Shown: piece by piece, positions 1-4,971 of the stretch
How the letters are laid out: every line of letters begins with the position of its first letter
Numbering within the stretch: the first letter of the stretch is position 1
Assembly: GCA_030840665.1 (NCBI GenBank)
Contig: JAVEEB010000199.1
Span: 1-6,176 of the forward strand
Origin: Frankiaceae bacterium
Lineage (GTDB): Bacteria > Actinomycetota > Actinomycetes > JAVEEB01
Direction of reading: 5' to 3'
Length of the DNA stretch: 6,176 bases
Translations under genes and position numbers: made by a program
The notes under the pieces: generated by a model
Databases searched by the model: none
What the model was told of the DNA's origin: nothing
The model's input: the letters and a program-made list of their open reading frames with translations, nothing else

Positions 1-1
1 G

Positions 2-78
2 TGGCGCGCCCGGCAGGGTTCGAACCTGCGACCTGCCGCTTAGAAGGCGGCTGCTCTATCCAGCTGAGCTACGGGCAC
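2..78 (-). tRNA. tRNA-Arg, anticodon TCT
   Basis: Decodes AGA (and AGG by wobble) arginine codons, which are rare in a genome this GC-rich. Read on the minus strand, the 77-nt cloverleaf is complete. The acceptor stem is GTGCCCG paired with CGGGCGC (one T-G wobble), and the D stem is GCTC/GAGC. The anticodon stem GCCGC/GCGGC encloses the loop CTTCTAA, so the anticodon TCT is at plus positions 42-44. The T arm is GCAGG-TTCGAAC-CCTGC. The discriminator is G (position 5) and the CCA end is encoded (positions 4-2). The assignment is certain from the structure. Transcription runs off the left edge, so the terminator is not visible. Confidence 0.97.
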
Positions 79-86
79 TTGCCTGC

Positions 87-92
87 ATCGTA
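87..92 (-). promoter_or_regulatory. Putative -10 element of the tRNA-Arg gene
   Basis: The minus-strand hexamer TACGAT fits the actinobacterial TANNNT -10 pattern. It ends 8 nt before the mature 5' end of the tRNA, which would place transcription initiation almost at the mature end. I see no good -35 at 16-19 nt spacing. The hexamer sits inside a short imperfect palindrome (81-95, GCCTGC-ATC-GTAGGC), which could be an operator or chance. Confidence 0.4.
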
Positions 93-165
93 GGCAAACG
101 GCGCCTGGAACGTGACCACCCACGCCCGCAACCCACCTGGAGCCGGGGCGAGGTGCGCGGGTGAC

Positions 166-174
166 TGTGGACAA
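166..174 (-). promoter_or_regulatory. Perfect DnaA-box sequence
   Basis: The plus strand reads TGTGGACAA, which on the minus strand is TTGTCCACA, the box preferred by DnaA in high-GC actinobacteria. It lies in the spacer between the tRNA and the HTH gene, 39 bp before that gene's predicted start. The match is seen directly; binding by DnaA is inference. Confidence 0.45.
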
Positions 175-201
175 GCTGCGCGTGCCGGCGGGGGTTGCCG
201 C

Positions 202-207
202 TACCGT
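202..207 (+). promoter_or_regulatory. Putative -10 element giving a leaderless HTH mRNA
   Basis: TACCGT (TANNNT pattern) is followed by only 6 nt before the GTG at 214, so the transcript would begin at or within a base of the start codon. There is no Shine-Dalgarno sequence at normal spacing before that GTG, which fits leaderless translation. No recognisable -35 is present. Confidence 0.4.
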
Positions 208-213
208 TTCTCC

Positions 214-453
214 GTGGCCACACCCCGTTTCCTTCAACTCTCCGATGTCGCGGAGATCCTCAACTGCTCGGCGTCCCAGGTCTATGCGCTCGTGCGCAAC
301 GAGGAACTGCCCGCGGTCAAGATCGGCGGCCGGGGCCAGTGGCGCGTCGAGGCCTCGATGCTCGAGGACTACATCGCCCGGATGTATCAGCAGACGCAGC
401 AGTGGGTGAAGGCCCACCCGTACGGTGGCGACGACGACGAGACGGACAGCTAG
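214..453 (+). CDS. Small HTH DNA-binding protein (excisionase/BldC-like)
   Basis: A 79-residue protein of the MerR-like/excisionase HTH family found widely in actinobacteria. Residues 6-28 (FLQLSDVAEILNCSASQVYALV) form the helix-turn-helix, and residues 33-45, with the motif KIGGRGQWRVE, form the wing. Residues 48-68 are a C-terminal helix, and the tail is acidic (GGDDDETDS). It has no catalytic domain and no partner domain, so it is presumably a transcription regulator or nucleoid-type DNA binder with unknown targets. An in-frame ATG at 112 would add 34 residues, but that extension (rich in G, A, R and C) looks untranslated and does not resemble the family. I therefore chose GTG at 214, which gives the family-typical MATPRFLQLSDVAEILN start and sits just after a possible -10 element. 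The stop interlocks with the stop of the convergent SDR gene. Although excisionase-like, no integrase or att repeats are nearby. Confidence 0.85.
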   Translation: MATPRFLQLSDVAEILNCSASQVYALVRNEELPAVKIGGRGQWRVEASMLEDYIARMYQQTQQWVKAHPYGGDDDETDS

Positions 454-1226
454 CGCGACCGCAGCCTCTCGCGCAGCCCGGCCGCCAAGGGCGAGCCGTC
501 GAAGTGCCCGCGACGGACCTGCCGGCGAACGCCCAACGTGATCAGCCGGTCCGTGAGTCGTGGCAGGCAGCGGCTCGCCCACACGGCCGCGCTCGTCCGC
601 AGGGTCGTGCCGATGTCGCGTGGCGCGGCCTCGACGCTCGCCGAGCGCAGGATCGTCGTGACCGTGTTGTCGACGGACTCCAGGTAGACCTGCCCCTCCA
701 GAGACAGTCCTGCCGCCGCTCCCGCGTCGTGGATGGGGGTGCGTACGTAGCCGGGATAGACCGTGGTGACTGAAATGTGCGACCCATATTCGATGCGTAC
801 CTGGTCGGCGTACGCGGACAGGGCGCGCTTGGACACGGCGTAGGCACCGGCGAAGGGCAGCGGGACGTACGCCAACCCGCTCGCGACCAGCACAATCCGC
901 CCGCGGCTCGCGAGCAGGGCGGGCATGCAGGCGCCGACGGCCCGCCAGGCGCCGAGCAAGTTGACCTCGAGGACGCGGCGCACGTCGTCCGTCGGCGGCA
1001 GCCCGACGTCCGCGGGCAGGCCGATCCCGGCGCAGTAGACGAGCAGGTGCAGCGAGTCGCCGGCCGCGTCCCGCAAGGCGCTCACGGACTCGTCGTGCGC
1101 GATGTCGGTGAGCACGTCGACATCGCCGACGATGTCGGTCGTCACGACGGTCCAGCCGCGAGATCGCAGGGCCGCCGCGGTCGCACTGCCAAAGGCGCCG
1201 GCCGCCCCGGTGACGAGCGCCCGCAT
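450..1226 (-). CDS. SDR-family NAD(P)-dependent oxidoreductase
   Basis: A 258-residue classical short-chain dehydrogenase/reductase, of normal length for the family. The Rossmann glycine motif is TGAAGAFG (residues 6-13). An acidic residue, D31, at the end of the second strand suggests preference for NAD(H) over NADP(H). The NNAG motif appears as YCAG (64-67). The catalytic set is complete: N89, S116, Y129 and K133 (YAVSK). The PG motif PGYVRTP at 158-164 precedes the substrate lid. The basic C-terminus (about 233-258) is not recognisable. It would interconvert an alcohol and a ketone; the substrate is unknown. It is the last gene of the minus-strand operon. Its ATG shares one base with the stop of the upstream monooxygenase (TGATG), so the two are probably translationally coupled, and the dehydrogenase may act on the monooxygenase's substrate or product. 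Its stop interlocks with that of the convergent HTH gene. Confidence 0.9.
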   Translation of the reverse strand: MRALVTGAAGAFGSATAAALRSRGWTVVTTDIVGDVDVLTDIAHDESVSALRDAAGDSLHLLVYCAGIGLPADVGLPPTDDVRRVLEVNLLGAWRAVGACMPALLASRGRIVLVASGLAYVPLPFAGAYAVSKRALSAYADQVRIEYGSHISVTTVYPGYVRTPIHDAGAAAGLSLEGQVYLESVDNTVTTILRSASVEAAPRDIGTTLRTSAAVWASRCLPRLTDRLITLGVRRQVRRGHFDGSPLAAGLRERLRSR

Positions 1227-2485
1227 CAGGTGCTCGCCTTCGTGGCGCGCGCGAGCGCCCGCTGCCAGGTCTCCGCGCGGCGCAGTGCCTCACTCACGCC
1301 GACGAGGTGCTTGGCGTCCGGCACCTCCCGTCGCCCGACGAGTCGCGCGATCGGCACGTCCGGTCGCGCGGCTTGGGCAGTGACGATCGAGGCGAGGAGG
1401 TCGGCGAGGCGGGAGATGATCGGGCCGGCGCCGCCGCGCGGTTGCAGTACACCGAACACGTAGAGACCCGCGACGTCGGGCGCCAGCATGCCGAGGTGCC
1501 GCAACGGCAACCCGTGCCGCCACGCGAAGGGATCCGGGTCCAGGAAGGGAAAGGCGACGTCATAACCGGTGGCCCACACGATCGTGTCGACCTCCGCGGC
1601 GGTGCCGTCGACGAAGTGCACGCGGTCACCGTCGAGCCGTGCGATGTCCGGCTTGGCGACGACGCGGCCGTGCCGCAGCGCGTACGGCAGCTGGCTGTTG
1701 ACGACGGGATGCCGCTCGAACGGTTTGTGATCCGGCTTCGGCAGCCCGTACCGTTCGTGCGGCCCGACGACGATCGCCAGGGCAACGCGCAGGACGAGGC
1801 GCTGCAACCACACGGGAAGCCGGCCGCGGTCGAGCTCCGAGACCGGCACGCCGAGCAGGGTCTTCGGCAGCAACCAGTAGCCGCGGCGCACCGACATGAG
1901 CGCCGTTCGGCGCGGGTCGTTGCCCACCTCGACCGCGATGTCGCACGCCGAGTTGCCGCCACCGACGACTAGAACACGCGGGCCGACGTCGTCGAGATTG
2001 TGGTAGTCCTTCGCGAAAAGTTCTTTACCTGCAAAGGATCCTTCGTACGACGGCTGACGCGGCGACCAGTGATGACCGTTCGCGACGACGACGCCGTCGT
2101 AGTGCCGTATGAGGGTGGAGCCGTCTGGTTCGGTCGTGGTCACCTCCCACCCGGCCAAGCCGTCGGGAGTCACGGGCGAGACGCGAGTGACCGTCGTACC
2201 GAAGCGTATGTGTGTTCGGAGGCCAAAGGCATCGGCGTACGAACAGAGATATGCGAGCATCTGCTCGCGCGACGGGAAGTCGGGGTAGTCGCGCGGCATC
2301 GGAAACTCTGTGTACGCAGTGGAATCACGGCTCGAAATGATGTGGGTCGAGTCGTACACGCCGTGGCGCCAGTTGCCGCCGACGTCGTCGTCCGCTTCGA
2401 GGATCTCCAGCTCGACGCCGGCCGCGAGGAGCGCCCGCGCGGCACCCATCCCGCAGTAGCCGGCGCCGACGATGCAGTGGGCCAC
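1226..2485 (-). CDS. Flavin-containing monooxygenase
   Basis: A 419-residue class B-type flavoprotein monooxygenase (FAD plus NADPH, cytosolic). The N-terminal FAD-binding motif is GAGYCG (residues 7-12), and E30 ends the second strand as expected for binding FAD ribose. The stretch GGNWRHGVYDSTHIISSRD (36-54) and FPMPRDYPDFPS (61-72) are typical of bacterial FMO-like proteins. The second nucleotide site is GGGNSA (175-180), for NADPH. ATGYD (305-309) is the conserved C-terminal flavoprotein motif. The FMO fingerprint FxGxxxHxxxY/F is present at 151-161, but F157 replaces the histidine. The residue after Y161 is H, not the P or D that follows W in Baeyer-Villiger enzymes, so an N/S-oxygenating FMO or an FMO-like hydroxylase is more likely than a BVMO. 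The start is GTG, 2 bp after the stop of the scramblase-like gene. No strong Shine-Dalgarno sequence is visible, consistent with coupling. Substrate unknown. Confidence 0.9.
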   Translation of the reverse strand: MAHCIVGAGYCGMGAARALLAAGVELEILEADDDVGGNWRHGVYDSTHIISSRDSTAYTEFPMPRDYPDFPSREQMLAYLCSYADAFGLRTHIRFGTTVTRVSPVTPDGLAGWEVTTTEPDGSTLIRHYDGVVVANGHHWSPRQPSYEGSFAGKELFAKDYHNLDDVGPRVLVVGGGNSACDIAVEVGNDPRRTALMSVRRGYWLLPKTLLGVPVSELDRGRLPVWLQRLVLRVALAIVVGPHERYGLPKPDHKPFERHPVVNSQLPYALRHGRVVAKPDIARLDGDRVHFVDGTAAEVDTIVWATGYDVAFPFLDPDPFAWRHGLPLRHLGMLAPDVAGLYVFGVLQPRGGAGPIISRLADLLASIVTAQAARPDVPIARLVGRREVPDAKHLVGVSEALRRAETWQRALARATKAST

Positions 2486-2487
2486 GC

Positions 2488-3138
2488 CTAACCGTTGAAC
2501 ATGTCGCCGACGCCGCCGAGCATGCCGCCGCGCTTCTGCTTCATGAGGATGTCGATGCTCAGGGTCGATGCGATGACGAGGAGGCGCAGCGGGTTGGGGA
2601 TGGTGAGCGGTGCCTCGATGACGTAGTTGTCACTGGTCGTGAACAGTTCGCGGCCGACGCCCGACCACTTCTTGGTGACGCGCGCGATCCCCGTGCCATT
2701 CGCGTCGTGGAAGTTGAACTCCCGCGCGATGAGGTTCTTGGCCTCCGCGCCGCCGAGCCGGTTGCCCGACGGGTCGTGCAGATCGAAGCGTGCGAGCCCG
2801 ATACGGAATTGCTTGCGGATCTGACCGACGGGCGAGCCGTCGGGCAGCGTCACGTTCGCGTTGTTCCACTCCATGAGCGGCTTGTCGATGCGCAGCACCG
2901 GTTGCCCGTTGGAGTCGCGGACCTCGAGGGTCGTCTGCAGGATGCGGTCGAGGCCGCCGACGATTTTGCCGATCGCGGTCAGGGCGTTCTGGCCGACCTG
3001 GGCCACGGAGCCCGTGCGCACGCCCTGGGGGTCACCCAGGTCGTACTCCAGGTTGACGAGCCGGATCTGCTGCTTGACGAAGATGACGGGCTCGGCGAGC
3101 GGGTTGCGCGGCGCCCCGTACTGCGGCTGAGTGGACAT
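2488..3138 (-). CDS. Phospholipid scramblase-related / LURP-one-like protein
   Basis: A 216-residue protein of the phospholipid scramblase/LURP-one (tubby-like beta-barrel) superfamily. It shows the repeated strand pattern of the fold: a leading FVKQQIRLVNLEYDL (residues 20-34), then LEVRDSNGQPVLRI (71-84), LPDGSPVGQIRKQF (98-111), RFDLHDPSGNRLG (117-129) and FNFHDANGTGIARVTKKW (141-158). It ends with ELFTTSDNYVIEAP (164-177) and a hydrophobic helix at about 182-199 (NPLRLLVIASTLSIDIL). In this fold that helix is normally threaded through the barrel. There is no signal peptide; the N-terminus is polar. Bacterial members have no settled function, so lipid binding or membrane association is inference. 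I chose ATG at 3138 because homology-like sequence begins there and the upstream in-frame extension is antisense to the yihY-family gene. No Shine-Dalgarno sequence is visible. GATGAT, preceded by TGC, lies 6 nt before the ATG and could be a leaderless -10. It is the first gene of the operon. Confidence 0.85.
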   Translation of the reverse strand: MSTQPQYGAPRNPLAEPVIFVKQQIRLVNLEYDLGDPQGVRTGSVAQVGQNALTAIGKIVGGLDRILQTTLEVRDSNGQPVLRIDKPLMEWNNANVTLPDGSPVGQIRKQFRIGLARFDLHDPSGNRLGGAEAKNLIAREFNFHDANGTGIARVTKKWSGVGRELFTTSDNYVIEAPLTIPNPLRLLVIASTLSIDILMKQKRGGMLGGVGDMFNG

Positions 3139-3219
3139 GGCGGCATCATCGCATTCCGCCAGGGCGTGGTCGACGGGACTCGGGGTAAGGCGCTGGCAAC
3201 GATTCACTCGGAGGATGCA
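3139..3219. promoter_or_regulatory. Divergent intergenic spacer carrying two promoters
   Basis: These 81 bp separate the start of the minus-strand operon from the start of the plus-strand yihY-family gene, so promoters for both directions should lie here or extend slightly into the genes. For the minus strand the only candidate -10 is GATGAT (3145-3150, preceded by TGC), 6 nt before the ATG. For the plus strand I see no convincing -10/-35 pair. The ribosome binding site of the plus-strand gene (3210-3214) is at the right end. Confidence 0.4.
3210..3214 (+). promoter_or_regulatory. Ribosome binding site deciding the yihY-family start
   Basis: GGAGG followed by 5 nt (atgca) and then GTG at 3220. 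This strong Shine-Dalgarno sequence fixes the start at a GTG codon, although the frame stays open for 500 bp upstream. Confidence 0.8.
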
Positions 3220-4371
3220 GTGTTCGACGCGCAGCTCAGGAGCGTGGACCAGTTCCAGCGGCGGCACCCGTGGGCGGGCTTCCCGTACGCGGTGATCAAG
3301 AAGTTCGGCGAAGACCAGGGCGGCAACCTCGCCGCGGTCCTGTCGTACTACGCGTTCTTCTCCCTTTTCCCCCTGGTGGTCGTGTTCGTGACGGTGCTGG
3401 CGCTCGTGCTGCAGCGCGCGCCCGACGTGCGGACGAAGTTCGAGGCGGCCGTGACCAGCGAGTTCAAGGGAGTGCTGACGCCGGACTCTCTGAACGGGTT
3501 GCAGAGCCCGCATTGGTGGCTGCTCGTGTTCGGCGTGCTGCTGGCGCTCTGGAGTGGCCTGGCTGTCGCGAACGCCGCGCAGAACGCATTCAACGCCGTC
3601 TACAACGTCGCGTACGCCGACCGTCCCGACTTCATCCACCGCGTCGGCCGGAGCGTTGTCATCGTGCTCGTCGGGTTCCTCCTGCTCGGCACCACGGTCG
3701 TTGCGGGCTATCTCAGCGCGCCGCTCGGCCAACACGCCCCCGGATTCGTCAGCAAGATTCTCGGGTTCGGTCTGTCCGTCGTGCTGGACATCGGATTGTT
3801 CGTCTTCCTGTTCCGCTGGTTGACAGCGCGCGACGTCACGTGGAAGCAGGCATTCCCGGGCGCGGTGACGGCAGCTGTGTTCTTCGCGATTCTGCAGCTG
3901 TTGGCCACGTCACTGATCACGCATTTTTCGAAGAGTGCCAGCGGTGGGTCCGCCGCCGTCGCCGCGGTCATCGGGGTGCTGTCGTGGTTCTACTTGCAGG
4001 CGCGGATCACGCTGATCTGCGCTGAAGTGAACGTCGTGCGCGATTTCCGCCTGTGGCCGCGGTCGATGCAGCCGAAGCCGCCTGGACTGCCGGCGGATCG
4101 CAAGGCGTATCAGCTGTACGCGGAACAGGCGCGCTTCCAGAAGCCCGAGAAGGTCGAGGTCGAGTATCCGGAGGGGGAGCCCACGAGTGGAAGGGCTTCG
4201 GCGGCGAGCGCCCGTGAGGAGGTTGTCCACAGCGGCACGGCCATCCACAGGGGCCGGGTGACGGCTCTCGTCGTTGGCACCGCGCTGGCAGCTTGGGTGC
4301 ACGGGCGAAGGACCGCCCACCCGAGTGCAGGAGAACAGCATGAACATCAATCAGGTAGCAATCGCCGGTAA
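3220..4371 (+). CDS. YihY/BrkB-family inner-membrane protein
   Basis: A 383-residue polytopic membrane protein of the YihY/virulence factor BrkB family (once misnamed ribonuclease BN), whose biochemical role is unsettled. The hallmarks are the N-terminal amphipathic stretch ending in GGNLAAVLSYYAFFSLFPL (residues 34-52) and six predicted membrane segments at about 38-63, 98-122, 144-168, 180-204, 213-235 and 243-270. The family loop WKQAFPGAVTAAVFF (208-222) and the last-helix pattern SWFYLQARITLICAEVN are also present. A charged cytoplasmic tail follows, with a weak hydrophobic patch at about 347-362 (VTALVVGTALAAWVHG). GTG at 3220 has a strong ribosome binding site; there is no in-frame ATG nearby. 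The frame stays open into the ssb gene, overlapping it by 32 bp in another frame, so the last 50 or so residues are encoded by what looks like the ssb leader. Transport or envelope function is only a guess. Confidence 0.9.
   Translation: MFDAQLRSVDQFQRRHPWAGFPYAVIKKFGEDQGGNLAAVLSYYAFFSLFPLVVVFVTVLALVLQRAPDVRTKFEAAVTSEFKGVLTPDSLNGLQSPHWWLLVFGVLLALWSGLAVANAAQNAFNAVYNVAYADRPDFIHRVGRSVVIVLVGFLLLGTTVVAGYLSAPLGQHAPGFVSKILGFGLSVVLDIGLFVFLFRWLTARDVTWKQAFPGAVTAAVFFAILQLLATSLITHFSKSASGGSAAVAAVIGVLSWFYLQARITLICAEVNVVRDFRLWPRSMQPKPPGLPADRKAYQLYAEQARFQKPEKVEVEYPEGEPTSGRASAASAREEVVHSGTAIHRGRVTALVVGTALAAWVHGRRTAHPSAGEQHEHQSGSNRR
4223..4231 (+). promoter_or_regulatory. Perfect DnaA-box sequence upstream of ssb
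   Basis: TTGTCCACA is identical to the actinobacterial DnaA-box consensus. A weaker copy, CCATCCACA (7 of 9 matches to TTATCCACA), follows in the same orientation at 4241-4249. The pair lies within the 3' end of the yihY-family gene, 91-117 bp before the ssb start. DnaA binding is inference. Confidence 0.45.
4291..4326 (+). other. Imperfect hairpin directly before the ssb ribosome binding site
   Basis: An outer stem of eight pairs (4291-4298 with 4319-4326, including G-T wobbles) and an inner perfect five-pair stem (GGGCG at 4303-4307 with CGCCC at 4314-4318) are joined by a 4-nt one-sided bulge, with a 6-nt loop. It ends 2 nt before the AGGAG of ssb. It could be an mRNA leader structure or a weak terminator/attenuator. 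No T-tract follows, and GC-rich DNA forms such pairings by chance fairly often. Confidence 0.3.
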
Positions 4372-4891
4372 CGTCGTCACACAGCCCGTCATGGATTTCG
4401 TCGGCCAGGCGCAGACGCCCAAGTGCAGCTTCCGGTTCGCTCAGACGGAACGACGCCGGGACGCCCTCGGCAACTGGCAGGACGGTGACACAACGTTCGT
4501 GAACGTCACGTGCTGGCGCACGGTGGCTGAGAATGCCTACGCCTCGGTGCACCGCGGCGACGGCCTGCTGCTCGTCGGCAAGCTCAGCTACGACGAGTGG
4601 GAGAAGGACGGCCAGCGGCGCAGCCGGCACGAGCTCGACGCCCTGGTCGTCGGGGTCGACCTGAGCCGGCAGGTCGTCACGGTGAAGCGAGCGCGCCGCA
4701 CGACGCCGGACACCGCGGGTCCCAGCGACGGGTCGACGTACGGCGACGGCTCGGCGGACGGCTTCGGTTCGGCTGACGGTTTTGGCTCGACGCCGCGCCC
4801 GGCCTCCGACCTGTCCGAGTCCGACCTCGCCGCCCTGGAGGAGCTGGGAGAGCTCGACGATCTGGAGTCCTCGCCCCCGGCACGCGTCTGA
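4340..4891 (+). CDS. ssb: Single-stranded DNA-binding protein, divergent paralogue type
   Basis: A 183-residue OB-fold SSB that would coat single-stranded DNA, normally as a tetramer. The OB fold spans about residues 1-117. It contains VAIAGNVVTQPVMDF (6-20), CSFRFAQTERRRDALGNWQDGDTTFVNVTCWR (29-60), the family AEN motif (63-65) and the strand GDGLLLVGKLSYDEWEKDGQ (73-92). The tail (118-183) is disordered and rich in G, S and D, with a duplicated SADGFG unit (138-149). It becomes acidic (SESDLAALEELGELDDLE) but ends in SSPPARV. The DDDIPF-type tip that recruits repair and replication proteins is missing, which argues for a secondary SSB rather than the housekeeping one. ATG at 4340 has a good ribosome binding site (AGGAG, 4329-4333). 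An in-frame ATG at 4274 would only translate the leader. It overlaps the yihY-family gene by 32 bp. The nearby DnaA box hints at replication-linked control. Confidence 0.9.
   Translation: MNINQVAIAGNVVTQPVMDFVGQAQTPKCSFRFAQTERRRDALGNWQDGDTTFVNVTCWRTVAENAYASVHRGDGLLLVGKLSYDEWEKDGQRRSRHELDALVVGVDLSRQVVTVKRARRTTPDTAGPSDGSTYGDGSADGFGSADGFGSTPRPASDLSESDLAALEELGELDDLESSPPARV
4751..4786 (+). repeat. Tandem 18-bp repeat (2 copies) in the ssb tail
   Basis: Two adjacent 18-bp units (4751-4768 and 4769-4786) encode the same hexapeptide SADGFG. They differ at four positions, all third codon positions and all synonymous (GCG/GCT, GGC/GGT, TTC/TTT, GGT/GGC). The protein unit is conserved while the DNA has drifted. 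Confidence 0.7.
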
Positions 4892-4905
4892 CAAGCCGCG
4901 CCCGG

Positions 4906-4937
4906 TGCGCCCACGTTCGTTCCCCCGACGTGGCGCG
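4906..4937 (+). terminator. Possible terminator hairpin after ssb
   Basis: The arms CCACGT (4911-4916) and ACGTGG (4928-4933) pair perfectly around an 11-nt loop. With C4910 bulged, the stem extends four more pairs (4906-4909 with 4934-4937, one wobble). It begins 14 nt after the ssb stop. There is no T-tract, as is common in actinobacteria, so termination efficiency is uncertain. Confidence 0.4.
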
Positions 4938-4958
4938 GGCGTGCCGGGCGCCTGCCCG

Positions 4959-4964
4959 TAGGCT
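4959..4964 (+). promoter_or_regulatory. -10 element of a probably leaderless ettA mRNA
   Basis: TAGGCT closely fits the actinobacterial -10 consensus. It is followed by 7 nt and then the ATG at 4972, so the first transcribed base would be at or next to the A of the start codon. No purine-rich ribosome binding site is otherwise placed well. A clear -35 is not visible. Confidence 0.6.
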
Positions 4965-4971
4965 GGCGGGC

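Noticed and set aside
112..213. N-terminal extension of the HTH protein from ATG 112
   Set aside because: The 34 extra residues are compositionally odd (R, A, G and C rich), do not resemble the family, and would read through the DnaA-box spacer. GTG 214 gives the expected N-terminus.
1..453. Remnant of an integrative element (tRNA plus excisionase-like gene)
   Set aside because: No integrase, no direct repeat of the tRNA 3' end within the window, and this HTH type is a common chromosomal gene. The tRNA 3' end faces out of the window, so the left side cannot be judged.
40..1293. Long minus-strand open frame (417 codons)
   Set aside because: Arg/Ala-rich shadow of the SDR gene in another frame that also crosses the tRNA; no family resemblance.
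1226..2485. Baeyer-Villiger monooxygenase
   Set aside because: The diagnostic FxGxxxHxxxW(P/D) is not present; the motif ends in Y161-H162 and lacks the His.
2707..3219. Upstream open frame before the yihY-family start
   Set aside because: It is the mirror of the scramblase-like gene, with no membrane or family features; the strong ribosome binding site at 3210 defines GTG 3220.
3139..3735. Upstream extension of the scramblase-like gene frame
   Set aside because: This part is antisense to the yihY-family coding sequence and is low-complexity (H, E, R and V rich); the recognisable protein begins at ATG 3138.
3220..4371. Ribonuclease BN
   Set aside because: Old misannotation of the YihY/BrkB family; the protein is a six-helix membrane protein with no nuclease motifs.
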